NCBI GenBank assembly: GCA_050433985.1
Contig: JBNPWE010000007.1
Coordinates: 1-64,000 of the forward strand
DNA from: JACIYW01 sp014359745
Lineage (GTDB): Bacteria > Pseudomonadota > Alphaproteobacteria > Rhodobacterales > Rhodobacteraceae
Length of the DNA stretch: 64,000 bases
Direction: 5' to 3'
Shown: piece after piece, positions 41,433 to 49,328 of the stretch
Position numbering within the stretch: position 1 is the stretch's first letter
How the letters are laid out: each line of letters opens with the position of its first letter
Position numbers and translations under genes: made by a program
Notes under the pieces: generated by a model
Told to the model about the DNA's origin: nothing
Databases searched by the model: none
Seen by the model: only the letters and a program-made list of their open reading frames with translations

Positions 41433-42743
41433 ATGGTAGGTCATGCTTTTTCCACACGGGTCGATGTAAACCCGCCCGATCCGACAACCTTGTCGGGGGT
41501 GATACGCCGCGTTCTGGTGGTGGATGACAGCCGGGTGCAGCGCAAGATATTGTCGGCCTCGCTGTTGCGCTGGGGCTATGATGTGGTTGCGGCGGGCTCG
41601 GCGGCCGAGGCATTGAAGATATGCGCACATCAACCGGTGGATCTGGTGATCAGCGACTGGATGATGCCGGAAATGGACGGGCTGGAATTTTGCCGGGCCT
41701 TCCGGGCGCTGCCGCGCGACAGTTACGGCTATTTCATCCTTCTGACCTCGAAAAGCGAGAAGGGAGAGATCGCCGTCGGCCTGGATGCGGGGGCTGATGA
41801 TTTTCTGACCAAACCGGTTTACGCCGATGAATTGCGCGCGCGGATCATGGCGGGGGAACGCATCCTGCGGATGGAGCGGGAGTTGAGCGAAAAAAACCGC
41901 ATGCTTGGCGAAACCCTGGTCGAATTGCAATCTGTCTATCAGTCCCTTGACCGCGACCTGGCCGAGGCGCGGCAGTTGCAGATGACCCTGGTGCACGACC
42001 GGCACCGCGACTTTGGCCGCGCGTCGGTGTCGCTGCTGCTGCGGCCGTCGGGCCATATCGGCGGCGATCTGGTCGGCTATTTCCAGATCAATGCGCGCCG
42101 GGTGGCGATGTATTCCATCGATGTGTCAGGCCACGGCGTGGCGGCGGCCTTTCTGGCGGCGCGGCTGGCGGGGCTTTTGTCAACCGCTTCGGCCAACCGC
42201 AATATCGCCATGGCGATCGGCGCCTATGGCCAGCAAGAGACCTGGCCACCGGAAATGGTGGCCGCACATTTCAACAAGATGATGCTGGAGGAACTGCATG
42301 TCGATCAATATTTCACCATGGCCTATGCCGAGGCCGATCTGATTACCGGCAAGGTCGTGATGGTACAGGCCGGTCACCCCTATCCGGCGCTGGTGCACAC
42401 CGATGGCCGGGTGGCCTATCTGGGTGAAGGGGGGCTGCCCATCGGCCTGATAGAGGGCGCGCGTTACAGCCGCATCGAAACCAGTCTGGCACCCGGAGAG
42501 CGGTTGTTCCTGATGTCCGACGGCATCACCGAGGCCGAGGGGCCGGACGGGCGCGAATTGTGCATGGACGGGCTTAGCCGGTTGATCACCCGCAACGCCG
42601 CCCTGCCGGGCGAATTGTTTCTTGAGGCGCTGGTACGGGATCTGTGCGCCTTTCAGGGCCATGCGGAATTTCGTGATGACGTGTCGGGCGTTCTGTTTAC
42701 CTTTCAGGGGCCCCATGCGCCCGTGGCCGAGGCATCGGGATAA
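41433..42743 (+). CDS. Receiver domain / PP2C-type (SpoIIE, RsbU-like) serine phosphatase
   Basis: This 436-residue protein has an N-terminal receiver domain (about 26-145) with phospho-acceptor D75 in LVISDWMMPEMDG and Lys in FLTKPVYADE. A short coiled coil (about 148-185, RMERELSEKNRMLGETLVEL) follows. The C-terminal SpoIIE phosphatase domain (about 205-425) has the metal-site motifs GGDLVGYF, IDVSGHGVAAAF, LMSDGITEAEG and FRDDVSG. It probably controls an anti-sigma/anti-anti-sigma switch, but no such partners are adjacent. The ATG at 41433 is preferred; the frame is open upstream. Confidence 0.88.
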   Translation: MVGHAFSTRVDVNPPDPTTLSGVIRRVLVVDDSRVQRKILSASLLRWGYDVVAAGSAAEALKICAHQPVDLVISDWMMPEMDGLEFCRAFRALPRDSYGYFILLTSKSEKGEIAVGLDAGADDFLTKPVYADELRARIMAGERILRMERELSEKNRMLGETLVELQSVYQSLDRDLAEARQLQMTLVHDRHRDFGRASVSLLLRPSGHIGGDLVGYFQINARRVAMYSIDVSGHGVAAAFLAARLAGLLSTASANRNIAMAIGAYGQQETWPPEMVAAHFNKMMLEELHVDQYFTMAYAEADLITGKVVMVQAGHPYPALVHTDGRVAYLGEGGLPIGLIEGARYSRIETSLAPGERLFLMSDGITEAEGPDGRELCMDGLSRLITRNAALPGELFLEALVRDLCAFQGHAEFRDDVSGVLFTFQGPHAPVAEASG

Positions 42744-42834
42744 GGGTAAGACGGCCGCGCCGGGGGATGCGAGGCGGGAGCCACAGGCCAACCCTGTTTG
42801 CAGCGGCCCGCGTGGATTGCGTAATGATCGGCAC

Positions 42835-42882
42835 CGCCCCCCGTATCCGTCGCCCCCCGTATCCGTCGCCCCCCATATCCGT
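42835..42882. repeat. Three tandem 16-bp repeats upstream of dnaK
   Basis: CGCCCCCCGTATCCGT occurs at 42835-42850 and again at 42851-42866. CGCCCCCCATATCCGT, with one change, is at 42867-42882. The array ends about 80 bp upstream of the candidate promoter. It could be a protein-binding array or a slippage product. Confidence 0.85.
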
Positions 42883-42964
42883 CGTCGGGGCCGAAACCGG
42901 GTTCTGCAATTCCCGATTGGCCCGGATTTCATGACAAATCCGTGATTTTCCGCGCGAAGCGGCG

Positions 42965-42994
42965 CTTGCAGCCCCCTGCACCGCTTCCTATATA
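42965..42994 (+). promoter_or_regulatory. Candidate RpoH-type promoter of dnaK
   Basis: CTTGCA (42965-42970) and CCTATATA (42987-42994) are separated by 16 bp. They resemble the CTTG...CCTAT/CCCAT elements used by alphaproteobacterial sigma-32 factors. The -10 element lies about 108 bp upstream of the dnaK start. The match is approximate. Confidence 0.4.
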
Positions 42995-43102
42995 CGGCCT
43001 TGTAACGGGTCGGGGCCATCCCGACCGAAATCGGGATCGGGGTGCAGGGGCCGCAATCGGATCTGCCTCCCAAATTCATCGCCGCAAGAAAAGGTGACTA
43101 TC

Positions 43103-45016
43103 ATGGCTAAAGTAATCGGGATCGACCTTGGGACAACCAACTCCTGCGTGGCGATCATGGACGGGGCAAAACCCCGTGTGATCGAAAACGCCGAAGGCGC
43201 GCGCACGACGCCCTCGATCGTGGGGTTCACGGAAAATGAACGCCTTGTCGGGCAGGCCGCCAAACGGCAGGCTGTGACCAACCCGACCAACACGGTTTTC
43301 GCGGTAAAACGCCTGATCGGGCGCCGCACCACCGATGCCGAGGTCGAGAAGGACAGAAAACTTGTCCCCTACGCAATTATCGACGGCGGCAATGGCGATG
43401 CCTGGGTCGAGGTGCGGGGCGAGAAATACAGCCCCAGCCAGATTTCGGCCTTCATCCTGCAAAAGATGAAGGAAACCGCCGAATCCTATCTGGGTGAATC
43501 GGTCACTCAGGCCGTCATCACCGTGCCGGCCTATTTCAATGACGCCCAGCGTCAGGCCACCAAGGATGCGGGCAAGATCGCGGGCCTTGAGGTGCTGCGC
43601 ATCATCAACGAACCGACCGCCGCGGCGCTTGCCTATGGCCTTGACAAGAAAGAAGCGAAAACCATCGCGGTCTATGACCTTGGCGGCGGTACCTTCGACA
43701 TCACCATCCTGGAAATCGACGACGGCCTGTTCGAGGTGAAATCGACCAACGGCGACACCTTCCTTGGCGGCGAAGATTTTGACATGAAGATCGTCAATTA
43801 TCTGGCCGATGAGTTCAAGAAGGAACACGGCGTCGATCTGAGCAAGGACAAGATGGCGCTGCAACGGCTGAAGGAATCGGCCGAAAAGGCCAAGATCGAA
43901 CTTTCGTCCAGCCAGCAGACCGAAATCAACCAGCCGTTCATCTCGATGAACAAGGATACCGGCACCCCGCTGCACCTGGTGATGAAACTGACCCGCGCCA
44001 AGCTGGAAAGCCTGGTCGGCGATCTGATCAAACGCTCGATGAAACCCTGCGAGGCGGCATTGAAGGATGCGGGGCTGAGCAAGGGCGACATCGACGAGGT
44101 CGTGCTGGTCGGCGGTATGACCCGGATGCCCAAGGTCGTCGAAGAGGTGACCAAATTCTTCGGGAAAGAGCCGCACAAGGGCGTCAACCCCGATGAGGTT
44201 GTGGCGCTGGGCGCGGCCATTCAGGCAGGCGTGCTGCAAGGCGATGTGAAGGATGTGGTGCTGCTTGACGTGACGCCGCTGTCCTTGGGCATCGAGACGC
44301 TGGGCGGTGTGTTCACCCGCCTGATCGACCGCAACACCACGATCCCGACGAAAAAATCGCAGATCTTCTCGACCGCCGAAGACAACCAGAACGCCGTGAC
44401 GATCCGCGTCTTTCAGGGCGAACGCGAAATGGCCGCCGATAACAAGATTCTTGGCCAGTTCAACCTTGAAGAAATCCCGCCCGCACCGCGCGGCATGCCC
44501 CAGATCGAGGTGACATTCGACATCGACGCCAACGGCATCGTGTCGGTCAATGCCAAGGACAAGGGCACCGGCAAGACGCAGCAGATCACCATCCAGGCCT
44601 CGGGTGGGCTGTCGGATGAGGATATCGAGAAGATGGTCAAGGATGCCGAGGCGAATGCCGAGGCTGACAAGGCGCGCCGCGAACTGGTCGAGGCGCGCAA
44701 CCAGGCCGAAGGGCTGATCCACGCGACCAAAAAATCGCTTCAGGATCACGGCGACAAGGTTGATCCTTCAACCGTCGAGGCGATCGAACTGGCGATCGGC
44801 GCGCTTGAGGAAACGCTTGAAGGCGACAATGCCGACAAGATCAAGAGCGGCATCCAGAACGTGACCGAAGCGGCGATGAAACTGGGTGAAGCGATCTACA
44901 AGGCCCAGCAGGAAGGTGACGCCACCGATGCCGCCGATGCCGACAATCCGCGCGGTGTGGACGAGGATATCGTCGATGCCGATTTCGAGGATCTTGGTGA
45001 AAACAAGCGCAAATAA
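43103..45016 (+). CDS. dnaK: Chaperone DnaK (Hsp70)
   Basis: This 637-residue Hsp70 has the ATPase domain (1-~385) with IGIDLGTTNSCVAIMDG, AYFNDAQRQATKDAG, IINEPTAAALAYG and DLGGGTFDITILE. The substrate-binding domain (about 395-510) includes DVTPLSLGIET, and the helical lid ends with the conserved acidic tail DEDIVDADFEDL. It works with DnaJ, encoded 70 bp downstream. The ATG at 43103 (MAKVIGIDLG) is preferred over one at 43094. Confidence 0.98.
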   Translation: MAKVIGIDLGTTNSCVAIMDGAKPRVIENAEGARTTPSIVGFTENERLVGQAAKRQAVTNPTNTVFAVKRLIGRRTTDAEVEKDRKLVPYAIIDGGNGDAWVEVRGEKYSPSQISAFILQKMKETAESYLGESVTQAVITVPAYFNDAQRQATKDAGKIAGLEVLRIINEPTAAALAYGLDKKEAKTIAVYDLGGGTFDITILEIDDGLFEVKSTNGDTFLGGEDFDMKIVNYLADEFKKEHGVDLSKDKMALQRLKESAEKAKIELSSSQQTEINQPFISMNKDTGTPLHLVMKLTRAKLESLVGDLIKRSMKPCEAALKDAGLSKGDIDEVVLVGGMTRMPKVVEEVTKFFGKEPHKGVNPDEVVALGAAIQAGVLQGDVKDVVLLDVTPLSLGIETLGGVFTRLIDRNTTIPTKKSQIFSTAEDNQNAVTIRVFQGEREMAADNKILGQFNLEEIPPAPRGMPQIEVTFDIDANGIVSVNAKDKGTGKTQQITIQASGGLSDEDIEKMVKDAEANAEADKARRELVEARNQAEGLIHATKKSLQDHGDKVDPSTVEAIELAIGALEETLEGDNADKIKSGIQNVTEAAMKLGEAIYKAQQEGDATDAADADNPRGVDEDIVDADFEDLGENKRK

Positions 45017-45035
45017 GCGCGTGTAACGCATCTTG

Positions 45036-45065
45036 GGCCGGTCTGACCATGGTCAGGCCGGTCTG
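45036..45065. promoter_or_regulatory. Palindrome in the dnaK-dnaJ spacer
   Basis: The 14-bp perfect palindrome CTGACCATGGTCAG (45043-45056) is flanked by a 10-bp direct repeat GGCCGGTCTG (45036-45045 and 45056-45065). It has no T-run, so it may be a weak attenuator or an RNA-processing/stabilising hairpin that sets the DnaK:DnaJ ratio. The function is inferred. Confidence 0.45.
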
Positions 45066-45086
45066 CTGTTGGCGGGGAAACAACGG

Positions 45087-46232
45087 ATGGCAAAGCGGGA
45101 TTTTTACGATGTACTCGGGGTTAACCGGGGGGCATCCGCCGAAGAACTGAAAAAAGCCTATCGTGCCAAAGCCAAGGAACTTCATCCTGACCGAAATTCC
45201 GACAAACCCGATGCCGAGGCCCGTTTCAAGGAAGTCAACGAAGCGTATGACGCCCTGAAAGACCCTGATCGCAAGGCGGCCTATGACCGCTTCGGTCATG
45301 CGGCATTCGAGGGTGGCATGGGCGGCGGCGGCGGCCCGCGCGCAGGGGCACAGAACGGCGATTTCGCGTCGGCGTTTTCGGATGTGTTCGAGGATCTCTT
45401 TGGCGATTTCATGGGCGGGCAGCGCGGTGGTGGCCGCAGCCGGGCGCAACGCGGATCGGATCTGCGCTATAACATGCGTATCACCTTGGAAGAGGCCTAT
45501 AGCGGCGCGCAGAAAACCATCACCGTGCCCACATCGGTTGCGTGCAGCAAATGCAACGGCACCGGGGCCGAGGGCGGGGCCGAACCCGTGACCTGCCCCA
45601 CCTGTTCCGGCATGGGCAAGGTGCGCGCCCAACAGGGGTTCTTTACCGTCGAACGCAGTTGCCCGACCTGTGGCGGCCTGGGCCAGATCATCAAGAACCC
45701 CTGCGGTTCCTGCGCGGGTGCCGGGCGTGTGCAAAAGGATCGCTCGCTTTCGGTGAATATCCCCGCAGGCGTTGAAACCGGCACCCGCATCCGACTGTCG
45801 GGCGAGGGGGAGGCGGGCCTGCGCGGCGGCCCGAGCGGCGATCTTTATATCTTCATCGAAGTGCGCGACCATCCGCTGTTTCAGCGCGACGGTGCCAATC
45901 TGTTTTGCCGTGTTCCGGTCAGCATCACCACGGCCGCCCTTGGCGGCGATATCGAGGTGCCGTCGATCGATGGTGGCCGCGCCCGCGTCAAGGTGCCCGC
46001 AGGCAGCCAGACCGGCAAGCAGATGCGCCTGCGCGCCAAGGGTATGCCGGCGCTGCGCGGTGGTGGCGCGGGCGACATGGTGATCGAACTGGCCGTGGAA
46101 ACCCCGGTCAACCTGACCGCCCGCCAAAAGGAAATCCTGCGCGAATTCGAAAAACTGTCGGAAAACAACAACCCCGAAGGATCAAGCTTCTTTTCCAAGG
46201 TCAAAAGCTTCTGGGACAGCATGAAAAGCTGA
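45087..46232 (+). CDS. dnaJ: Chaperone DnaJ (Hsp40)
   Basis: This 381-residue type I J-protein has a J domain (1-~70) with HPD in KELHPDRNSD and a Gly-rich region (about 75-125). The zinc-finger domain has four CxxCxGxG repeats (CSKCNGTG, CPTCSGMG, CPTCGGLG, CGSCAGAG), followed by C-terminal substrate-binding domains. It stimulates DnaK ATPase and delivers clients. It is the second gene of the dnaK operon. Confidence 0.97.
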   Translation: MAKRDFYDVLGVNRGASAEELKKAYRAKAKELHPDRNSDKPDAEARFKEVNEAYDALKDPDRKAAYDRFGHAAFEGGMGGGGGPRAGAQNGDFASAFSDVFEDLFGDFMGGQRGGGRSRAQRGSDLRYNMRITLEEAYSGAQKTITVPTSVACSKCNGTGAEGGAEPVTCPTCSGMGKVRAQQGFFTVERSCPTCGGLGQIIKNPCGSCAGAGRVQKDRSLSVNIPAGVETGTRIRLSGEGEAGLRGGPSGDLYIFIEVRDHPLFQRDGANLFCRVPVSITTAALGGDIEVPSIDGGRARVKVPAGSQTGKQMRLRAKGMPALRGGGAGDMVIELAVETPVNLTARQKEILREFEKLSENNNPEGSSFFSKVKSFWDSMKS

Positions 46233-46237
46233 CGGCC

Positions 46238-46270
46238 CATCCTCTCGATAAAAATACTCCCCCCGGAGGG
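46238..46270 (-). repeat. Dispersed 3'-end repeat, short form (after the NYN gene)
   Basis: On the minus strand the element reads CCCTCCGGGGGGAGTATTTT, then TATCGAGAGGATG, with a CTCC-GGGG-GGAG mini-hairpin and TATTTTT. It lies 39 bp after the NYN-gene stop, in a convergent interval with dnaJ. It is the closest relative of the copy at 18541-18580. Confidence 0.8.
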
Positions 46271-46308
46271 TCGGCATTTGCCACCGCGTGCCTCCTTCGG
46301 GGCAAAAC

Positions 46309-47025
46309 TCAGCCTTTCAGACGCGCCAGAACGTGGTTTCCGGCGCCTTTCTTTGTCTCAAAGGGGCCGGCGCGGGCCAGCAGATCGCTCAGCTTCGAAC
46401 AGCCGTAATTGCGGCTGTCGAAATCGGGATTGGCGGCGCTGATGAATTGCCCCAGTTGGCCCAGCGAATACCATTCATCTTCGCCGCCGATCGCCTTCAT
46501 CGCGGCCTTGATCAGCGGCACAGCACTTGAGGGGGTCAGTTTGGCCGGCTTGGCGGCGGGTTCCCGTGGGTCGACATCGGTTTCGGTCAGGATGTTCTCG
46601 ACAAAGATGAACCGCTTGCAGGCCTTGCGAAACGCCTCGGGGGTCTTTTGCTGGCCAATCCCGTAAACATCCAGCCCCTGTTCGCGGATGCGGCTGGCCA
46701 GCCGGGTGAAATCGCTGTCTGATGATATCAGCACAAAGCCGTCAAAGCGCCCCGAATGCAACAGGTCCATCGCGTCGATCACCAGCGCGATATCAGAGGC
46801 GTTCTTGCCCACCGTATTGGCGGGCTGATGATGCGGCACCAGCGCCAGCGCCGCCAGCCGGTCTGACCAGCCCTTCATCGCGGGGCGCGAAAAATCCCCG
46901 TAAATGCGCCGGACAGAGGCCTCGCCAAGGCTGGCGATCTCCTCAAAAATCGCCTCGGCCCAGACGGGCGAGGAATTGTCGGCGTCGACCAGAACGGCCA
47001 GAAGCGGGATACCGGCGCGGGCCAT
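46309..47025 (-). CDS. NYN-domain (PIN-like) nuclease with C-terminal LOTUS/OST-HTH domain
   Basis: This 238-residue protein has an N-terminal NYN domain (about 5-155) with conserved acidic residues in AVLVDADNSSP, KNASDIALVIDAMDLLHSG and LISSDSDFTRLASRIREQG, the metal-site pattern of PIN-like RNases. The C-terminal part (about 165-235), with LIKAAMKAIGGEDEWYSLGQ and FDSRNYGCSKLSDLL, fits a LOTUS/OST-HTH RNA-binding domain. It is likely an RNA-processing or decay factor; the target is unknown. Confidence 0.88.
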   Translation of the reverse strand: MARAGIPLLAVLVDADNSSPVWAEAIFEEIASLGEASVRRIYGDFSRPAMKGWSDRLAALALVPHHQPANTVGKNASDIALVIDAMDLLHSGRFDGFVLISSDSDFTRLASRIREQGLDVYGIGQQKTPEAFRKACKRFIFVENILTETDVDPREPAAKPAKLTPSSAVPLIKAAMKAIGGEDEWYSLGQLGQFISAANPDFDSRNYGCSKLSDLLARAGPFETKKGAGNHVLARLKG

Positions 47026-47036
47026 ATCGATCCTTT

Positions 47037-47078
47037 CAAAGACTGCGGTTCAAAGATTGCGGTTCAAAGACTGCGGTA
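47037..47078. repeat. Three tandem 14-bp repeats at the GNAT gene 3' end
   Basis: CAAAGACTGCGGTT, CAAAGATTGCGGTT and CAAAGACTGCGGTA follow each other at 47037-47050, 47051-47064 and 47065-47078. The last unit encodes the final YRSL-stop of the acetyltransferase. The period is not a multiple of three, so expansion would change the downstream frame but not the protein. Confidence 0.85.
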
Positions 47079-47546
47079 CATCACAAGGGCATCCACATAG
47101 CCCTCTGTCGGGTGGTTGAACGCCTTGGGCAGGCGGCCGACCACGGCGAAATCATAGGCCAGCCAGATGTCGATGGCGCGCCTGTTGGTCGAGATGACAA
47201 AATTGAACTGCATCGCCCGAAACCCCGCCCCACGCGCGCAATCGAGCGCATGCGCCAGCATGGCGCGCGCCACCCCGCGCCCCGCCGCGCCCTCGGCGGT
47301 CACGAACCCCGCGTTGGCCACATGCGCGCCGCCGCCGCCCTGATTGGGGCAAAGGTAATAGGTGCCGACGATCATGCCTTCGGCCTCGGCGACGCGGGCC
47401 TGATGGGTGCCGCCGCACCAATAGTTCAACGCATCCGGCGCGGTGATGTCACGGTCGACGGCATAGGTTTCGCCCGCCGCGAAGACCGGTTCCAGTATCG
47501 CCCAGATTGCGGGGTTGTCAGCGGGTGTCGCGCGGCGGATACGCAT
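47064..47546 (-). CDS. GNAT-family N-acetyltransferase
   Basis: This 160-residue protein has the GNAT acetyl-CoA-binding core: VANAGFVTAEGAAGRGVARAML gives the (Q/R)xxGxG/A-type loop in AAGRGVA, preceded by strands around EAEGMIVGTYYLCPN. The MRIRRATPADNPAIW start is typical. The substrate is unknown. It is transcribed toward the NYN gene, about 40 bp away, and may be in the same unit. Confidence 0.88.
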   Translation of the reverse strand: MRIRRATPADNPAIWAILEPVFAAGETYAVDRDITAPDALNYWCGGTHQARVAEAEGMIVGTYYLCPNQGGGGAHVANAGFVTAEGAAGRGVARAMLAHALDCARGAGFRAMQFNFVISTNRRAIDIWLAYDFAVVGRLPKAFNHPTEGYVDALVMYRSL

Positions 47547-47695
47547 TCATGCTCCGGTACTCAGAGCGGGTATGCTGCGCCAGCCTTGGGGCAAGTGCAA
47601 GCCCCCCTTTGGCCCTTGCGAGCAGATCGCGGTATCGGTCTGGATTTTGGTTCGGGGATGTGTCACCTTCTGGCATTGATCTGTGGATTCCCCCG

Positions 47696-49009
47696 ATGGC
47701 AAAAAAATCCAAGGCCGAGCTGGTTGAAGAAGGCAAGGCGTTGAACGCCGATATCGCGGCGGCGCGCAAGGCCGCGCATAACTTCGCGCTTCTGATCGGT
47801 CCCGAGGGGCTGCATCTGGCGCTGTCGCGCACCAAATCCGCCGACGCGATGCGCCAGCAGGCCAAGAAGGCGGGCGGCGGATCGCGCGGGGCCGTGGGTG
47901 TGATGACGGTTGAGGGCAAGACCATCAAACTGGCCTGCGCCGAAGGCGAAGATCCCCCCGGCACGCTGGGCAAGCTGTTCAAGCGCCATCTCAAGGATCG
48001 CGGCCTTGGCTTCAAGGTGTTTCTTGCCATGGCCGATGGCCGGGTTCTGGATGATGGCGAAGACGGCGGGGATGACGACAGCGCAACGGATGAACCGGCC
48101 ACCGATATCGCCGCCAAGCTGGCCAAGGCCCATGAAAAGCTCAAACCCGCGCTGGTGACGGCGTTGAAATCCGCCCCCGATGATCACAAACGCAAACTCG
48201 CCACCGCCAACAAGGCCTATACCGATGCGATGACCGCCGAAGATTATGACGCGGCGCTGACATCGCTGACCGCGCTGCGCAAGCTGATCCTTTCCACCCC
48301 CTCCGCCGACCGCCTGACCGAGGCGTTGAAGGCCAGGGATGATCCCGCCAAGCTTGCGCAGATGCAGGAACTTCTGGACAATGTGACAACGCGCGCCGGG
48401 GCCGACAGCGCCTTTGACAAGACCGCGAAACCACTGATGAAGGACATGCGCGGCGCGCTTAAAGCCGCCCTTGCGGGGACGCCCACGCCCGAGGACAAGA
48501 TCAAGCTGGAGGCGATGAAGACCAAGCTGGATCAGACCTTCCTGGCCTATCTGAAGGCCGAAGGCCACGGCCCGCAGCGCCACGAAGGCGATGTGACCCC
48601 GCAGCAACTGTCGGATCGCGCGCTATCAAAGAAAGACCCGATGACCGGCACGACCCGCGACGGCGTGCATGGTGGCACCCACCGCTGCGCCAAAAGCGCC
48701 ACGCGGTTCAAGGATGCGGGCGATTATGTGGATGCCGACGACAAGCTGCGCGAAAGCCAGGGCTTCAAGGACAAGCTGGCAGAGGCCAAGAGGCTGCGCA
48801 GCACCAGGTTCGAAATGAAGCCCACGCTGAAAAGCGTTCTGGGCGAGGATTACCTTTCCAGGGTCGAGGGGCAGACACGCCAGGGATCAAACCGCCGCCC
48901 CACCGGAACCGCGCCCACTGACCTGACCGATGGCAACCTTATCGCGGTGTACAAGGTCGCGCGCGACGGTACGGTGACGCTGCTGACGATGTATCCCGAT
49001 CCGAAATGA
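47696..49009 (+). CDS. Candidate polymorphic toxin with RNase A-like/BECR-type C-terminal domain
   Basis: This 437-residue Lys/Asp-rich protein has no signal peptide or membrane helix. Residues 1-115 form a compact N-terminal region (MAKKSKAELVEEGKALNADI, RGAVGVMTVEGKTIKLACAE) I do not recognise. About 120-300 is acidic, then charged helical. The C-terminal ~120 residues (GTTRDGVHGGTHRCAKSATR, 318-337) have H325/H329 and R337 and end TLLTMYPDPK. The closing T431-x-Y433-P resembles the TxYP ending of CdiA C-terminal RNase A-like and other BECR toxins. The next gene is a CdiI-like immunity candidate. The nuclease call is an inference; the delivery route is unknown. Confidence 0.6.
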   Translation: MAKKSKAELVEEGKALNADIAAARKAAHNFALLIGPEGLHLALSRTKSADAMRQQAKKAGGGSRGAVGVMTVEGKTIKLACAEGEDPPGTLGKLFKRHLKDRGLGFKVFLAMADGRVLDDGEDGGDDDSATDEPATDIAAKLAKAHEKLKPALVTALKSAPDDHKRKLATANKAYTDAMTAEDYDAALTSLTALRKLILSTPSADRLTEALKARDDPAKLAQMQELLDNVTTRAGADSAFDKTAKPLMKDMRGALKAALAGTPTPEDKIKLEAMKTKLDQTFLAYLKAEGHGPQRHEGDVTPQQLSDRALSKKDPMTGTTRDGVHGGTHRCAKSATRFKDAGDYVDADDKLRESQGFKDKLAEAKRLRSTRFEMKPTLKSVLGEDYLSRVEGQTRQGSNRRPTGTAPTDLTDGNLIAVYKVARDGTVTLLTMYPDPK

Positions 49010-49025
49010 CCAGCACGGGTGAACC

Positions 49026-49307
49026 ATGACCTTTGAGAAATTCGAAATCCTGAAAGACCGGCTTGCGGGGTATTGCAACGTCAACGCCTTTGATCTGGCG
49101 GGGCTGAAGGAAAATCTGCAAGACCCTGACAACGCCGATATCAACGCGATCTTTCGCACCGAACTGCGCGAGGCGATCGACGGCGCCGCGCTGAGCGCGC
49201 AGGAATACGAAGATCTGACCGGCGAGGATTTCGACACAGACGAAGACATGCGCGACCTGCTGCGCGGCATCTTCGCCTATCTCTATGAAGGGGCCGCGCA
49301 CCCCTGA
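49026..49307 (+). CDS. Candidate immunity protein (CdiI-like)
   Basis: This 93-residue acidic protein starts 16 bp after the toxin candidate. It has no signal peptide and is mainly helical. The C-terminal segment EYEDLTGEDFDTDEDMRDLL followed by RGIFAYLY resembles, from memory, immunity proteins annotated as contact-dependent growth inhibition immunity (CdiI_2-like). Small size, acidity against a basic partner, and position support an immunity role. It could alternatively be an unrelated small acidic protein. Confidence 0.6.
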   Translation: MTFEKFEILKDRLAGYCNVNAFDLAGLKENLQDPDNADINAIFRTELREAIDGAALSAQEYEDLTGEDFDTDEDMRDLLRGIFAYLYEGAAHP

Positions 49308-49328
49308 CGCTGGCCCGACCTGAAGGCT

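Larger units (their letters stand above)
42744..43102. other. 359-bp non-coding stretch upstream of dnaK
   Basis: This interval holds three tandem 16-bp repeats (42835-42882) and a candidate heat-shock-type promoter (42965-42994), both listed separately. The rest is GC-rich without an ORF that has a ribosome-binding site. GGGGCCATCCCGACCGAAAT near 43013 precedes the dnaK leader. No CIRCE-type inverted repeat was seen. Confidence 0.6.

Noticed and set aside
42744..43102. CIRCE element for HrcA control of dnaK.
   Set aside because: No TTAGCACTC-N9-GAGTGCTAA-like inverted repeat is present; a sigma-32-like promoter is more plausible.
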